Below, piece after piece: positions 24,473 through 30,572 of a stretch of 64,000 nucleotides of DNA. Every line of letters starts with the position of its first letter. Positions within the stretch are counted from its first letter, which is position 1. A program made the translations under genes and the position numbers. Location of the stretch: contig NZ_CP132507.1 of NCBI RefSeq assembly GCF_032191775.1, positions 3,063,001 to 3,127,000 of the forward strand, in the 5' to 3' direction. The DNA comes from Rhodoferax mekongensis. GTDB lineage: Bacteria > Pseudomonadota > Gammaproteobacteria > Burkholderiales > Burkholderiaceae_C. The notes under the pieces were generated by a model. That model was not told where the DNA came from. It saw only the letters and a list, made by a program, of their open reading frames with translations, and made no database searches.

Positions 24473-25375
24473 ATGAGCCAATTTGAAGGCAAATTCGACG
24501 ACTTCGGGATGGACACCATCACGCTGGCCGGGCCCCTGAAGGCCAAGCTGGACGCCATGAAGGCGGCCGGCTTTAGCCAGGTAATGCTGCTGGCCCGTGA
24601 CCTGGTAAGCCACCCCGAGGGCTGGCGCGCTGCGGTGCAAGAGGTCAAGGACAGCGGCTTGCGCGTGACCGGCTTTCAGGTGCTGCGCGATTTTGAGGGG
24701 CTCTCCGGTCACCTGCACGACTACAAGGTCGACATCGCCAAAAGCATGATGGAAATGTGCGCGGCCCTGGACTGCCGCGTCATGCTGGCCTGCTCCAGCA
24801 CCTCCACCCACGCCACAGGCGATACGGACAAGCTGGTGCAGGACCTGCGCAAGCTGGCCATGCTGGCAATTCCGATGAACATCAAAATCGCATTCGAGGC
24901 CCTGTCCTGGGGCCGGAACGTGAATGAGTTTCCCCAAGCGTGGGACCTCATTAGCCAAGCCGACATGCCCAATTTGGGTCTGGGCTTTGACTCCTTCCAC
25001 CTGTTTGCCACCAAGACTCCGCTGGACGAGCTGGAGATTCTGGCCCCCAGCAAGATCTTTCTGGTGCAGCTGGCTGACTTCATGTGGAACGAAATCAAAA
25101 CGGTCGAGGAGCGCATCACCACGGCGCGCACCTTCCGCGTGTTCCCCGGCGAAGGCGTGCACAGCGAGGCACTGGCGGAACTCGTGCTCAAGCTGCACCA
25201 GCTGGGCTACCGCGGTGACTACAGCTTTGAGGTATTCAACGACGACTACCAGCAAATGCCGCTGGAAACTGTGGCTGCCCGCGCGCGTCGCGCTGCCCTG
25301 TGGCTGGGCGAAGATGTGCTGCGCCGTTCGGTCCCCCTGCCCAACCAGATGCGCCTGCGCCAGGCTCACGCCTGA
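24473..25375 (+). CDS. Sugar-phosphate isomerase/epimerase-fold enzyme, probable 3-dehydroshikimate dehydratase
   Basis: A 300 aa AP-endonuclease-2-type TIM barrel. The four divalent-metal ligands expected of 3-dehydroshikimate dehydratase are visible: Glu142 (FEALSWG), Asp173 (GLGFDSFHLF), Gln199 (FLVQLADF) and Glu253 (YSFEVFNDDY). This activity converts 3-dehydroshikimate to protocatechuate. The protein matches the N-terminal half of bifunctional QuiC-type proteins; the C-terminal half is the preceding gene. IclR control, a Liv-type importer, a PcaB-like gene and a PcaC-like gene nearby agree with hydroaromatic catabolism. Other epimerase-family activities cannot be excluded. Confidence 0.75.
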   Translation: MSQFEGKFDDFGMDTITLAGPLKAKLDAMKAAGFSQVMLLARDLVSHPEGWRAAVQEVKDSGLRVTGFQVLRDFEGLSGHLHDYKVDIAKSMMEMCAALDCRVMLACSSTSTHATGDTDKLVQDLRKLAMLAIPMNIKIAFEALSWGRNVNEFPQAWDLISQADMPNLGLGFDSFHLFATKTPLDELEILAPSKIFLVQLADFMWNEIKTVEERITTARTFRVFPGEGVHSEALAELVLKLHQLGYRGDYSFEVFNDDYQQMPLETVAARARRAALWLGEDVLRRSVPLPNQMRLRQAHA

Positions 25376-25397
25376 TACCAAGGGGAACCCGCCCGCC

Positions 25398-26297
25398 ATG
25401 AGCAGTGTGTTTGACGACTTTCTGTATGCCCCCGAAGTGCTGGAGTCCTTCGGGGCCCAGCGCTTTGTGGCGGCCATGCTGCGGGTAGAAGCTGCGTTGG
25501 CGCAGGCACAGGCCGACCAGGGTTTGATTCCTGCCGAGGCCGCCGTCTCTATCGTCGGCACTTGCAAAGTGGAGCTGTTTGATGCTCCGAAGATTGTGCG
25601 CGACAGCGCCGCCACCGGCAGCCTCGCCCAGCCCTTGGTAAAGAGCCTGCGCGAAACCGTGGGCCTGTTTAACCCGGCGGCGGTGCCTTTTGTGCATTTC
25701 GGCTGCACCAAGCAAGACCTGGTGGACACCACCATGGCGCTCATGAGCCGCCAAGTGCTGGCCGTCACCCGAGGCTATGTACAGGACTGCGTAGACCATC
25801 TCGAACGCAAAGCCAACCAGCCCACTGCAGCTGCGCCCTTGCAACGGGCCTTGCAGCGCTTGGCACACAGCAGTGCAGACGCTCTGGCCGTGCAACTGGG
25901 CGGCACCATGGCCAGCCTGGGTACGCCGGGCGCTGCCATCCAGACCCAGGTGGCCAAGACCCTGGAACTCTGCGTACCCGCCTTCCCCTGGGATACCCAA
26001 CGCGATGCCTGGCTGGCCCTGGGTTGTGATGTGGCGCTGTTGGTCGGCAGTCTGGGCACTTTGGCCCGCACCCTGGTGCGGGACGCTGAGCAAGAGGAAC
26101 CCGCCGCAGGCTGCCTGGTGGCGCTGGCCATGGCACGACGCGCACCCCAGCGTGCAGCGGGGCTGTTGACCTCCATGCCCCACGCCCATGAACGTGGCCT
26201 GGGTTTCTGGCAGGCGGACCAGAGCGACTGGACCCAGCTGCTGATGGCAGCCCACGCCGCCTCTTGGGGCATGGCACAGACGCTACAAAAAAAGTAG
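25398..26297 (+). CDS. PcaB/adenylosuccinate-lyase-like protein lacking the signature loop
   Basis: A 299 aa member of the fumarase/aspartase superfamily, nearest to 3-carboxy-cis,cis-muconate cycloisomerase (usually 350-450 aa). N-terminal ATGSLAQPLVKSLRETVG and VHFGCTKQDLVDTTMALMSR align with PcaB. The conserved flexible loop with the catalytic serine (GSSxMPxKxNP) is absent: DAEQEEPAAGCLVALAMARR runs straight into TSMPHAHERGLGFWQ. It may be a pseudoenzyme or use different chemistry. The frame is open further upstream, but the ATG at 25398 begins the family-like sequence and follows AAGGGGAA. Repeat copy 5 overlaps its stop. Confidence 0.75.
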   Translation: MSSVFDDFLYAPEVLESFGAQRFVAAMLRVEAALAQAQADQGLIPAEAAVSIVGTCKVELFDAPKIVRDSAATGSLAQPLVKSLRETVGLFNPAAVPFVHFGCTKQDLVDTTMALMSRQVLAVTRGYVQDCVDHLERKANQPTAAAPLQRALQRLAHSSADALAVQLGGTMASLGTPGAAIQTQVAKTLELCVPAFPWDTQRDAWLALGCDVALLVGSLGTLARTLVRDAEQEEPAAGCLVALAMARRAPQRAAGLLTSMPHAHERGLGFWQADQSDWTQLLMAAHAASWGMAQTLQKK

Positions 26298-26335
26298 CTG
26301 CTCGCGCATATTTCACGGGCGCCAAAGCCCCATTT
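26284..26335 (+). repeat. Dispersed LIAAC-type repeat, copy 5
   Basis: GCTAC, seven A, GTAGCTGCTCGCGCATATTT, then CACGGGCGCCAAAGCCCC. It overlaps the last codons of the PcaB-like gene, whose C-terminus (LQKK) and stop are supplied by the repeat. Confidence 0.8.
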
Positions 26336-26385
26336 CACTCATATTCGGCTATCCACGCGCCCCACTTGCTGGGGTGAAGGCGGTG

Positions 26386-26409
26386 CTTGTGCGAATGAGT
26401 GTGTTCCGG
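26386..26409 (+). promoter_or_regulatory. Shared element upstream of the BLUF-like gene
   Basis: CTTGTGCGAATGAGTGTGTT recurs almost exactly at 26990-27009 (one change), upstream of the XRE gene. A common operator for both genes is the simplest reading. Confidence 0.45.
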
Positions 26410-26475
26410 TTGCGATCCCTGTTTTCTACAGTGCCGTGCTAGCTATTCCGCAAGACAAGAATCAGGTACACGTGA

Positions 26476-26886
26476 ATGGCATATGCCCGCTGGATTTTCA
26501 AAGCTTCCCTGGTAGACGAGTACGGCTTTGCCTTGCCGCCAGTGGTACAGGCTGCCTACGGTTCCGCCTACGGCAAGGAGTTGCATGGCATCACCCTTTT
26601 TGCCAACGGGCATGTGATGCAAATGCTGGAGGGGGAGCATGCAGCCCTGGAAGCCGCATCACGCAAGCTGCAGGACATCTGCAAGGTCTTCGGCATGGTG
26701 CCCGTGCTCCGCGAAGCAATTGGCAGCCCCGCATCCCACAAGGTTGCGGTCGGGGTGAACCGCTTTATGGACCAGATCGCGGTTCACCTCCCCCCGGAGG
26801 TGGAAGTTTTCAACCTCTGCAGCGAGGAAATCCGCGCGAGAACGCTCCCCGGAGCGGCACAGGATCTTCTGCTCGGATTCCTCTAG
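26476..26886 (+). CDS. BLUF-domain-like protein, degenerate
   Basis: A 136 aa protein whose middle (GITLFANGHVMQMLEGEHAA) is the BLUF core strand, normally ending in QxLEG; the flavin-contacting Gln is kept (about residue 54). The photoactive Tyr of the first strand appears as Phe (WIFKAS), and the two Asn usually preceding the GITG motif are absent (SAYGKELHGIT). Flavin photochemistry is therefore doubtful; it may be a non-photosensing relative. It is followed by an XRE regulator that shares its upstream element. Alternative frames here are larger but not protein-like. Confidence 0.65.
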   Translation: MAYARWIFKASLVDEYGFALPPVVQAAYGSAYGKELHGITLFANGHVMQMLEGEHAALEAASRKLQDICKVFGMVPVLREAIGSPASHKVAVGVNRFMDQIAVHLPPEVEVFNLCSEEIRARTLPGAAQDLLLGFL

Positions 26887-26925
26887 CCACGGGGTGCCAA
26901 CGCACGGACCGCACCCCCTGCATCG

Positions 26926-27267
26926 TTGGAGGATGGTGTCTTTGGAAGCCCGCGCTCCACCACCATGCCACGCCGCCCCGCGCCCCCAGCTTGTGCGAAT
27001 GAATGTGTTTGCAAGAAAACGCATTCGCCGGACACTGCGCCAGTGACAAAAAACAAGATCAATTACAAACGTATCGTCGGACAACGCATCAAGGGACTGC
27101 GGCAGGAAGCTGAAATTTCTCAGGAAGTTCTGTCAGAGCGCTGCGGCATTTACCGCACTTATTTGAGCCGTATCGAATCCGGCTCTGCCAACCCCACCCT
27201 GCTGGTTTTAGTGGCACTCGCCGACTCGCTGGGCGTTCAGCCCGCAGAGCTACTGTCCAACGACTAA
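26926..27267 (+). CDS. XRE-family small DNA-binding protein
   Basis: The C-terminal 75 residues are a textbook HTH_3 domain: RIVGQRIKGLRQEAEISQEV and then RTYLSRIESGSANPTLLVLV, with LADSLGVQPAELL. The start is uncertain. The frame begins at 26926, with an ATG at 26965 and a GTG at 27043 that begins just before the domain (VTKNKINYKR); the Cys-rich N-terminal 39 residues look non-coding, so GTG 27043 (74 aa) is my preference. If so, the shared element and inverted repeat at 26995-27028 lie directly upstream, as for an autoregulated repressor. Confidence 0.78.
   Translation: MEDGVFGSPRSTTMPRRPAPPACANECVCKKTHSPDTAPVTKNKINYKRIVGQRIKGLRQEAEISQEVLSERCGIYRTYLSRIESGSANPTLLVLVALADSLGVQPAELLSND
26990..27028 (+). 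promoter_or_regulatory. Second copy of shared element with inverted repeat, upstream of XRE gene
   Basis: CTTGTGCGAATGAATGTGTT repeats the sequence at 26386. In addition GCGAATG (26995-27001) and CATTCGC (27022-27028) form a perfect 7-bp inverted repeat with a 20 nt spacer ending 14 nt before the preferred GTG start. Confidence 0.45.
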
Positions 27268-27289
27268 GGCCTTCTGCAGCTGGCGCGGC

Positions 27290-27694
27290 TTATTTCTGCA
27301 CGCTCACCACGTCATTCGCAGAGCGGAACGCCTCCACTGCGGCAGGCACACCGCAGTACACCGTGGCGTGCAAGAGCACTTCCTGAATTTGTTCCACCGT
27401 CGCGCCGTTGTTCAGTGCGCCGCGCACATGGCCTTTGAGCTCGTTCTGCTTGCCTAGTGCGGTGAGCATGGCCACGGTAATCAGGCTGCGCGTCTTGCGG
27501 TCCAGCCCCGGGCGTTGCCACACATCGCCCCATGCCGCACGGGTAATGTGCTCTTGAAGCGGAGCCGTAAAGGCATTCGCCCCGGCAAAAGCAGCATCCA
27601 CAAACGCATCCCCCATCACCTCCCGCCGCGTGGTCAGGCCACGGGCAAAGGCTTCCGGGTTGCTGGACTCAAAGGCTTGGCTTGGTTCGGTCAT
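27290..27694 (-). CDS. Carboxymuconolactone decarboxylase family protein (PcaC-like)
   Basis: A 134 aa protein. GLTTRREVMGDAFVDAAFAG, ITRAAWGDVWQRPGLDRKTR, SLITVAMLTALGKQNELKGH and EVLLHATVYCGVPAAVEAFR match PcaC over its full length. PcaC converts 4-carboxymuconolactone to 3-oxoadipate enol-lactone in the protocatechuate branch. Related AhpD-fold proteins with other roles are hard to exclude. It is transcribed alone, on the opposite strand to the dehydroshikimate dehydratase operon, but fits the same pathway. Confidence 0.82.
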   Translation of the reverse strand: MTEPSQAFESSNPEAFARGLTTRREVMGDAFVDAAFAGANAFTAPLQEHITRAAWGDVWQRPGLDRKTRSLITVAMLTALGKQNELKGHVRGALNNGATVEQIQEVLLHATVYCGVPAAVEAFRSANDVVSVQK

Positions 27695-27721
27695 GGCGGG
27701 CTCTCAGGGAAAAGCCCCATG

Positions 27722-27814
27722 TTAGCCCGCGTGCCACTGACCCAGGTGCGACAAAAGCACGATCAAGTCCATTCCATTGATGACGATGCCGGCGCTGGTT
27801 TTGAGGTGTTTCAT
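27722..27814 (-). CDS. Possible 30-residue peptide
   Basis: ATG at 27814 reads MKHLKTSAGIVINGMDLIVL and 10 more residues to a TAA at 27722. AGGAG lies 9 nt before the ATG, and the site AGGA-GTGAA-TCCT can fold on itself, which could hide it. The peptide has a basic start and a hydrophobic middle. It lies 27 nt upstream of the pcaC-like gene on the same strand, so it could be a leader peptide. No homologue is known to me. Confidence 0.35.
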   Translation of the reverse strand: MKHLKTSAGIVINGMDLIVLLSHLGQWHAG

Positions 27815-27969
27815 GAGGATTCACTCCTGAGTTCGGGTTCAAGGTTTCTGCGGTGGTGAACAGTCGCCTGCCGCAGTAGGATGAATGGTAGGGAGCCGCG
27901 ACGCTGCTGTAAAAGCAATAAAAAGCATGACGGCCATAGCCACAATCAAAAACCGACCCGGGAAGACCC

Positions 27970-28554
27970 ATGACCAGCCCCTCCACACGCTACCCCCTGC
28001 CCGACCTCAACACCTTGCCTGAGGACTTGAAAACCAAAATTCTGGAGGTGCAGGAAAAGTCCGGCTTCATCCCTAATGTGTTCCTGGCATTTGCCCGACG
28101 CCCTGCTGAGTGGCGCGCCTTCTTTGCCTACCACGATGCCCTCATGCTGCGCGAGGGCAGCAGCCTCACCAAAGGCGAGCGCGAAATGATCATCACCACC
28201 ACCAGCGCGGCCAACCACTGCCTCTACTGCGTGGTGGCGCACGGCGCCATCCTGCGCATTTATGAAAAGAAGCCTTTGGTGGCAGACCAAGTCGCCATCA
28301 ATTACCGCAAGGCCGACATCACACCCCGCCAGCGCGCCATGCTGGACTTTGCGATGAAGGTCTGTCTGGAGAGCCATGCCGTGGAAGACGCAGACTTCAC
28401 CGCCCTGCACGCGCATGGCTTTGACGATGAAGACATCTGGGACATTGCAGGCATTACCGCCTTCTTCGGCCTGTCCAACCGCATGGCCAACGTGACCGGC
28501 ATGCTGCCCAACCCGGAGTTTTACCTGCTGGGTCGCGTACCCAAGGCCAAATAA
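27970..28554 (+). CDS. AhpD-fold peroxidase-related protein
   Basis: A 194 aa member of the carboxymuconolactone decarboxylase/alkylhydroperoxidase superfamily, of the size of the peroxidase-related subfamily. The redox pair is in NHCLYCVVAHGAILR (CxxC plus His). FIPNVFLAFARRPAEWRAFF and EDIWDIAGITAFFGLSNRMA are family hallmarks. A thiol-dependent peroxidase or related redox role is expected; the true substrate is unknown. Confidence 0.88.
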   Translation: MTSPSTRYPLPDLNTLPEDLKTKILEVQEKSGFIPNVFLAFARRPAEWRAFFAYHDALMLREGSSLTKGEREMIITTTSAANHCLYCVVAHGAILRIYEKKPLVADQVAINYRKADITPRQRAMLDFAMKVCLESHAVEDADFTALHAHGFDDEDIWDIAGITAFFGLSNRMANVTGMLPNPEFYLLGRVPKAK

Positions 28555-28579
28555 CTTGTCTTGCTCCGCCAGAGGCCCT

Positions 28580-30436
28580 ATGCCCACTCGCCACCACACT
28601 CTCAGCACGCTTGCCTCTCTGGCAGTGGCCGCGCTGCTTGCCGCCTGTGCATCCGGTCCGACACCTGTCCCCTTGAACTACATCTCCCCGCCGACTCAGC
28701 CGGAAGCGGCTACCGGCAGCAGCACCAAGCCGGGCTGGGCCACGCGCAACTATGCGGTTGCCGCAGCCAACCCTTTGGCCACCGACGCGGGCCGGCAGGT
28801 ATTGGCCGCAGGCGGTAGCGCGGTGGACGCGGCCATTGCCGTGCAAATGGTGCTGGCGCTGGTGGAGCCGCAAAGCAGTGGCATCGGGGGCGGTGCGTTT
28901 CTGCTGCACTTCGACGGCAAAACCACCCAGGCCTTCGATGGCCGGGAGACTGCACCCGCCGGCGCAACGCCCGCCCTGTTTCTGGACGACAAGGGGCAAC
29001 CCCTGAAATTCACGGACGCAGTAGTGGGCGGCCGCTCGGTGGGCGTGCCCGGTGCAGTGGCCATGCTGGCACAGGCCCACGCACAACACGGCAAGCTGCC
29101 TTGGGCCAGCCTGTTCCAGCCGGCCATCACCCTGGCAAGAGAAGGCTTTGCGGTCAGCCCGCGTATGGCGGCCCTGCTGGCCGCAGAACCGCATCTGAAA
29201 AAAGACCCGGTGGCCGCGGCCTACTTCTATGACGCGGCCGGCAAACCCTGGCCTGCGGGGCATGTGCTGCGCAACCCCGAGCTGGCTGCGGTGCTGCAAG
29301 GCATTGCGGACCGCGGCCCCTCTGCCCTGCTGCAAGGCGAGGTAGGCCAAGCCATCGCCCGCAAAGTGCAAAGCCACCCCACCAACCCCGGCAGCCTGAG
29401 CACCCGGGATCTGGCCGGCTACCGCCCGGTGGTGCGCGAGCCACTGTGCTTTGACTACCGCGCAACCCGTGCCGGTGCCCCCGCGCGCGAGGTGCGTATC
29501 TGCGGCATGCCACCCCCCAGTTCGGGCGCCCTGGCGATTGGCCAGATCCTGGGCATGCTGGACAGCACCCCCGCTTCCGCCCTGCCACTGGTCCAAGGGC
29601 TGCCGACGACGGATTGGGTGCACCTCTACACTGAAGCTGCGCGTCTGGCCTTTGCCGATCGTGCGCAGTACCTGGGCGACCCCGCCTTTGTGCAAGCTCC
29701 CGGTGGCACTTGGACCAGCTTGCTGAACCCCGCTTATCTGCGCAACCGCGCTGCACTGATCGACAGCAGTCCGCAAGGAAAGAGCATGCAAATGGCCCTG
29801 CCCGGCCAGCCCGCAGGCACCCCGCTGAGCTACGCCCCCATGCCGGACCAGATCGAATACGGCACATCGCACATCTCGGTGGTGGATGCTTACGGCAACG
29901 CCGTGGCCATGACCACCACGATTGAAGATGCTTGGGGTTCGCGCCAGATGGTCAACCGCGGAGTAGGTCTTTCCGGCGGGTTCCTGCTCAACAACCAGCT
30001 CACCGACTTCAGCTTCAGCCCCACAGGAACCGACGGCCGGCCCGTGGCGAACCGGGTAGAACCGGGCAAGCGGCCACGCTCCAGCATGTCGCCCACCCTG
30101 GTGTTCGACAAAGCCAGCGGCAAGCTGCTGATGAGCGGGGGCAGCCCTGGCGGCGCGCTCATCATCCACTTCACCGCCAAAACCTTGTACGCAAACCTCC
30201 ATTGGGGCCTGAACGCCCAGCAGGCCATAGACCTGCCCAACTTCGGCTCGCTCAACGGCCCCACCCTGCTGGAGGCCGGCCGCTTTGATGCCGCCACGGT
30301 GCAAGCCCTGCGTGCCCGTGGCCACACCGTGCTGGAGGTGCCCATGCCCAGCGGCCTGCAGGCCATTGAGCGCACCACCGCGGGCTATTTCGGCGGGGCC
30401 GACCCGAGGCGCGAAGGAATTGTGTTGGGCGACTGA
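28580..30436 (+). CDS. ggt: Gamma-glutamyltransferase lipoprotein
   Basis: An N-terminal-nucleophile enzyme of 618 aa that cleaves glutathione and other gamma-glutamyl compounds outside the cytoplasm. The N-terminus ends in lipobox LAAC (AALLAACASGP), so it is probably membrane-anchored. Early motifs are GGSAVDAAIAVQMVLALVEP, SSGIGGGAFLLHFDG and DGRETAP. Self-cleavage is expected before the Thr of YGTSHISVVDAYGNAVAMTT; the usual TTH reads TSH, and the oxyanion SGG-type PGGALI follows. The ATG at 28580 precedes the signal peptide. Transcribed after the AhpD-like gene with a 25 nt gap, so possibly with it. Confidence 0.92.
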   Translation: MPTRHHTLSTLASLAVAALLAACASGPTPVPLNYISPPTQPEAATGSSTKPGWATRNYAVAAANPLATDAGRQVLAAGGSAVDAAIAVQMVLALVEPQSSGIGGGAFLLHFDGKTTQAFDGRETAPAGATPALFLDDKGQPLKFTDAVVGGRSVGVPGAVAMLAQAHAQHGKLPWASLFQPAITLAREGFAVSPRMAALLAAEPHLKKDPVAAAYFYDAAGKPWPAGHVLRNPELAAVLQGIADRGPSALLQGEVGQAIARKVQSHPTNPGSLSTRDLAGYRPVVREPLCFDYRATRAGAPAREVRICGMPPPSSGALAIGQILGMLDSTPASALPLVQGLPTTDWVHLYTEAARLAFADRAQYLGDPAFVQAPGGTWTSLLNPAYLRNRAALIDSSPQGKSMQMALPGQPAGTPLSYAPMPDQIEYGTSHISVVDAYGNAVAMTTTIEDAWGSRQMVNRGVGLSGGFLLNNQLTDFSFSPTGTDGRPVANRVEPGKRPRSSMSPTLVFDKASGKLLMSGGSPGGALIIHFTAKTLYANLHWGLNAQQAIDLPNFGSLNGPTLLEAGRFDAATVQALRARGHTVLEVPMPSGLQAIERTTAGYFGGADPRREGIVLGD

Positions 30437-30455
30437 GCCTTCAATCCCCTATGAA

Positions 30456-30513
30456 AACGGGCTCTGGCGCCCGTGGAATATGGGCGAGCAGCTTCTGAAT
30501 TGATAGCAAAAAC
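30456..30513 (-). repeat. Dispersed LIAAC-type repeat, copy 6
   Basis: On the minus strand: TGCTATCAATTCAGAAGCTG, CTCGCCCATATTCCAC, GGGCGCCAGAGCCC. It lies between ggt and dnaG. Confidence 0.8.
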
Positions 30514-30560
30514 ATCGCTTTAGCACACCCCGGAAGAGGCGCCGACATGGCGTACCTCCC

Positions 30561-30566
30561 TACAAT
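30561..30566 (+). promoter_or_regulatory. -10-like hexamer TACAAT next to the dnaG start
   Basis: TACAATCGCCCC directly precedes the dnaG ATG (30573), so a transcript from this -10 would begin at or very near the start codon. No good -35 is visible. The same word, ACAATCG then four bases then ATG, precedes trhO at 43894. Confidence 0.4.
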
Positions 30567-30572
30567 CGCCCC

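Noticed and set aside
24924-25397. Upstream extension of the PcaB-like frame
   Set aside because: Those 158 codons overlap the TIM-barrel gene in another frame and are Ser/Trp/Arg-rich; the family-like sequence starts at ATG 25398.
26436-27002. 188-codon frame overlapping the BLUF-like gene
   Set aside because: Cys/Gly/Arg-rich composition without a family; the frame at 26476 has the recognisable BLUF core.
28454-30325. Long minus-strand open frame (623 codons) opposite ggt
   Set aside because: It is the mirror of a GC-rich, well-conserved ggt gene; its composition (His/Gly/Gln-rich) is typical of a shadow frame.
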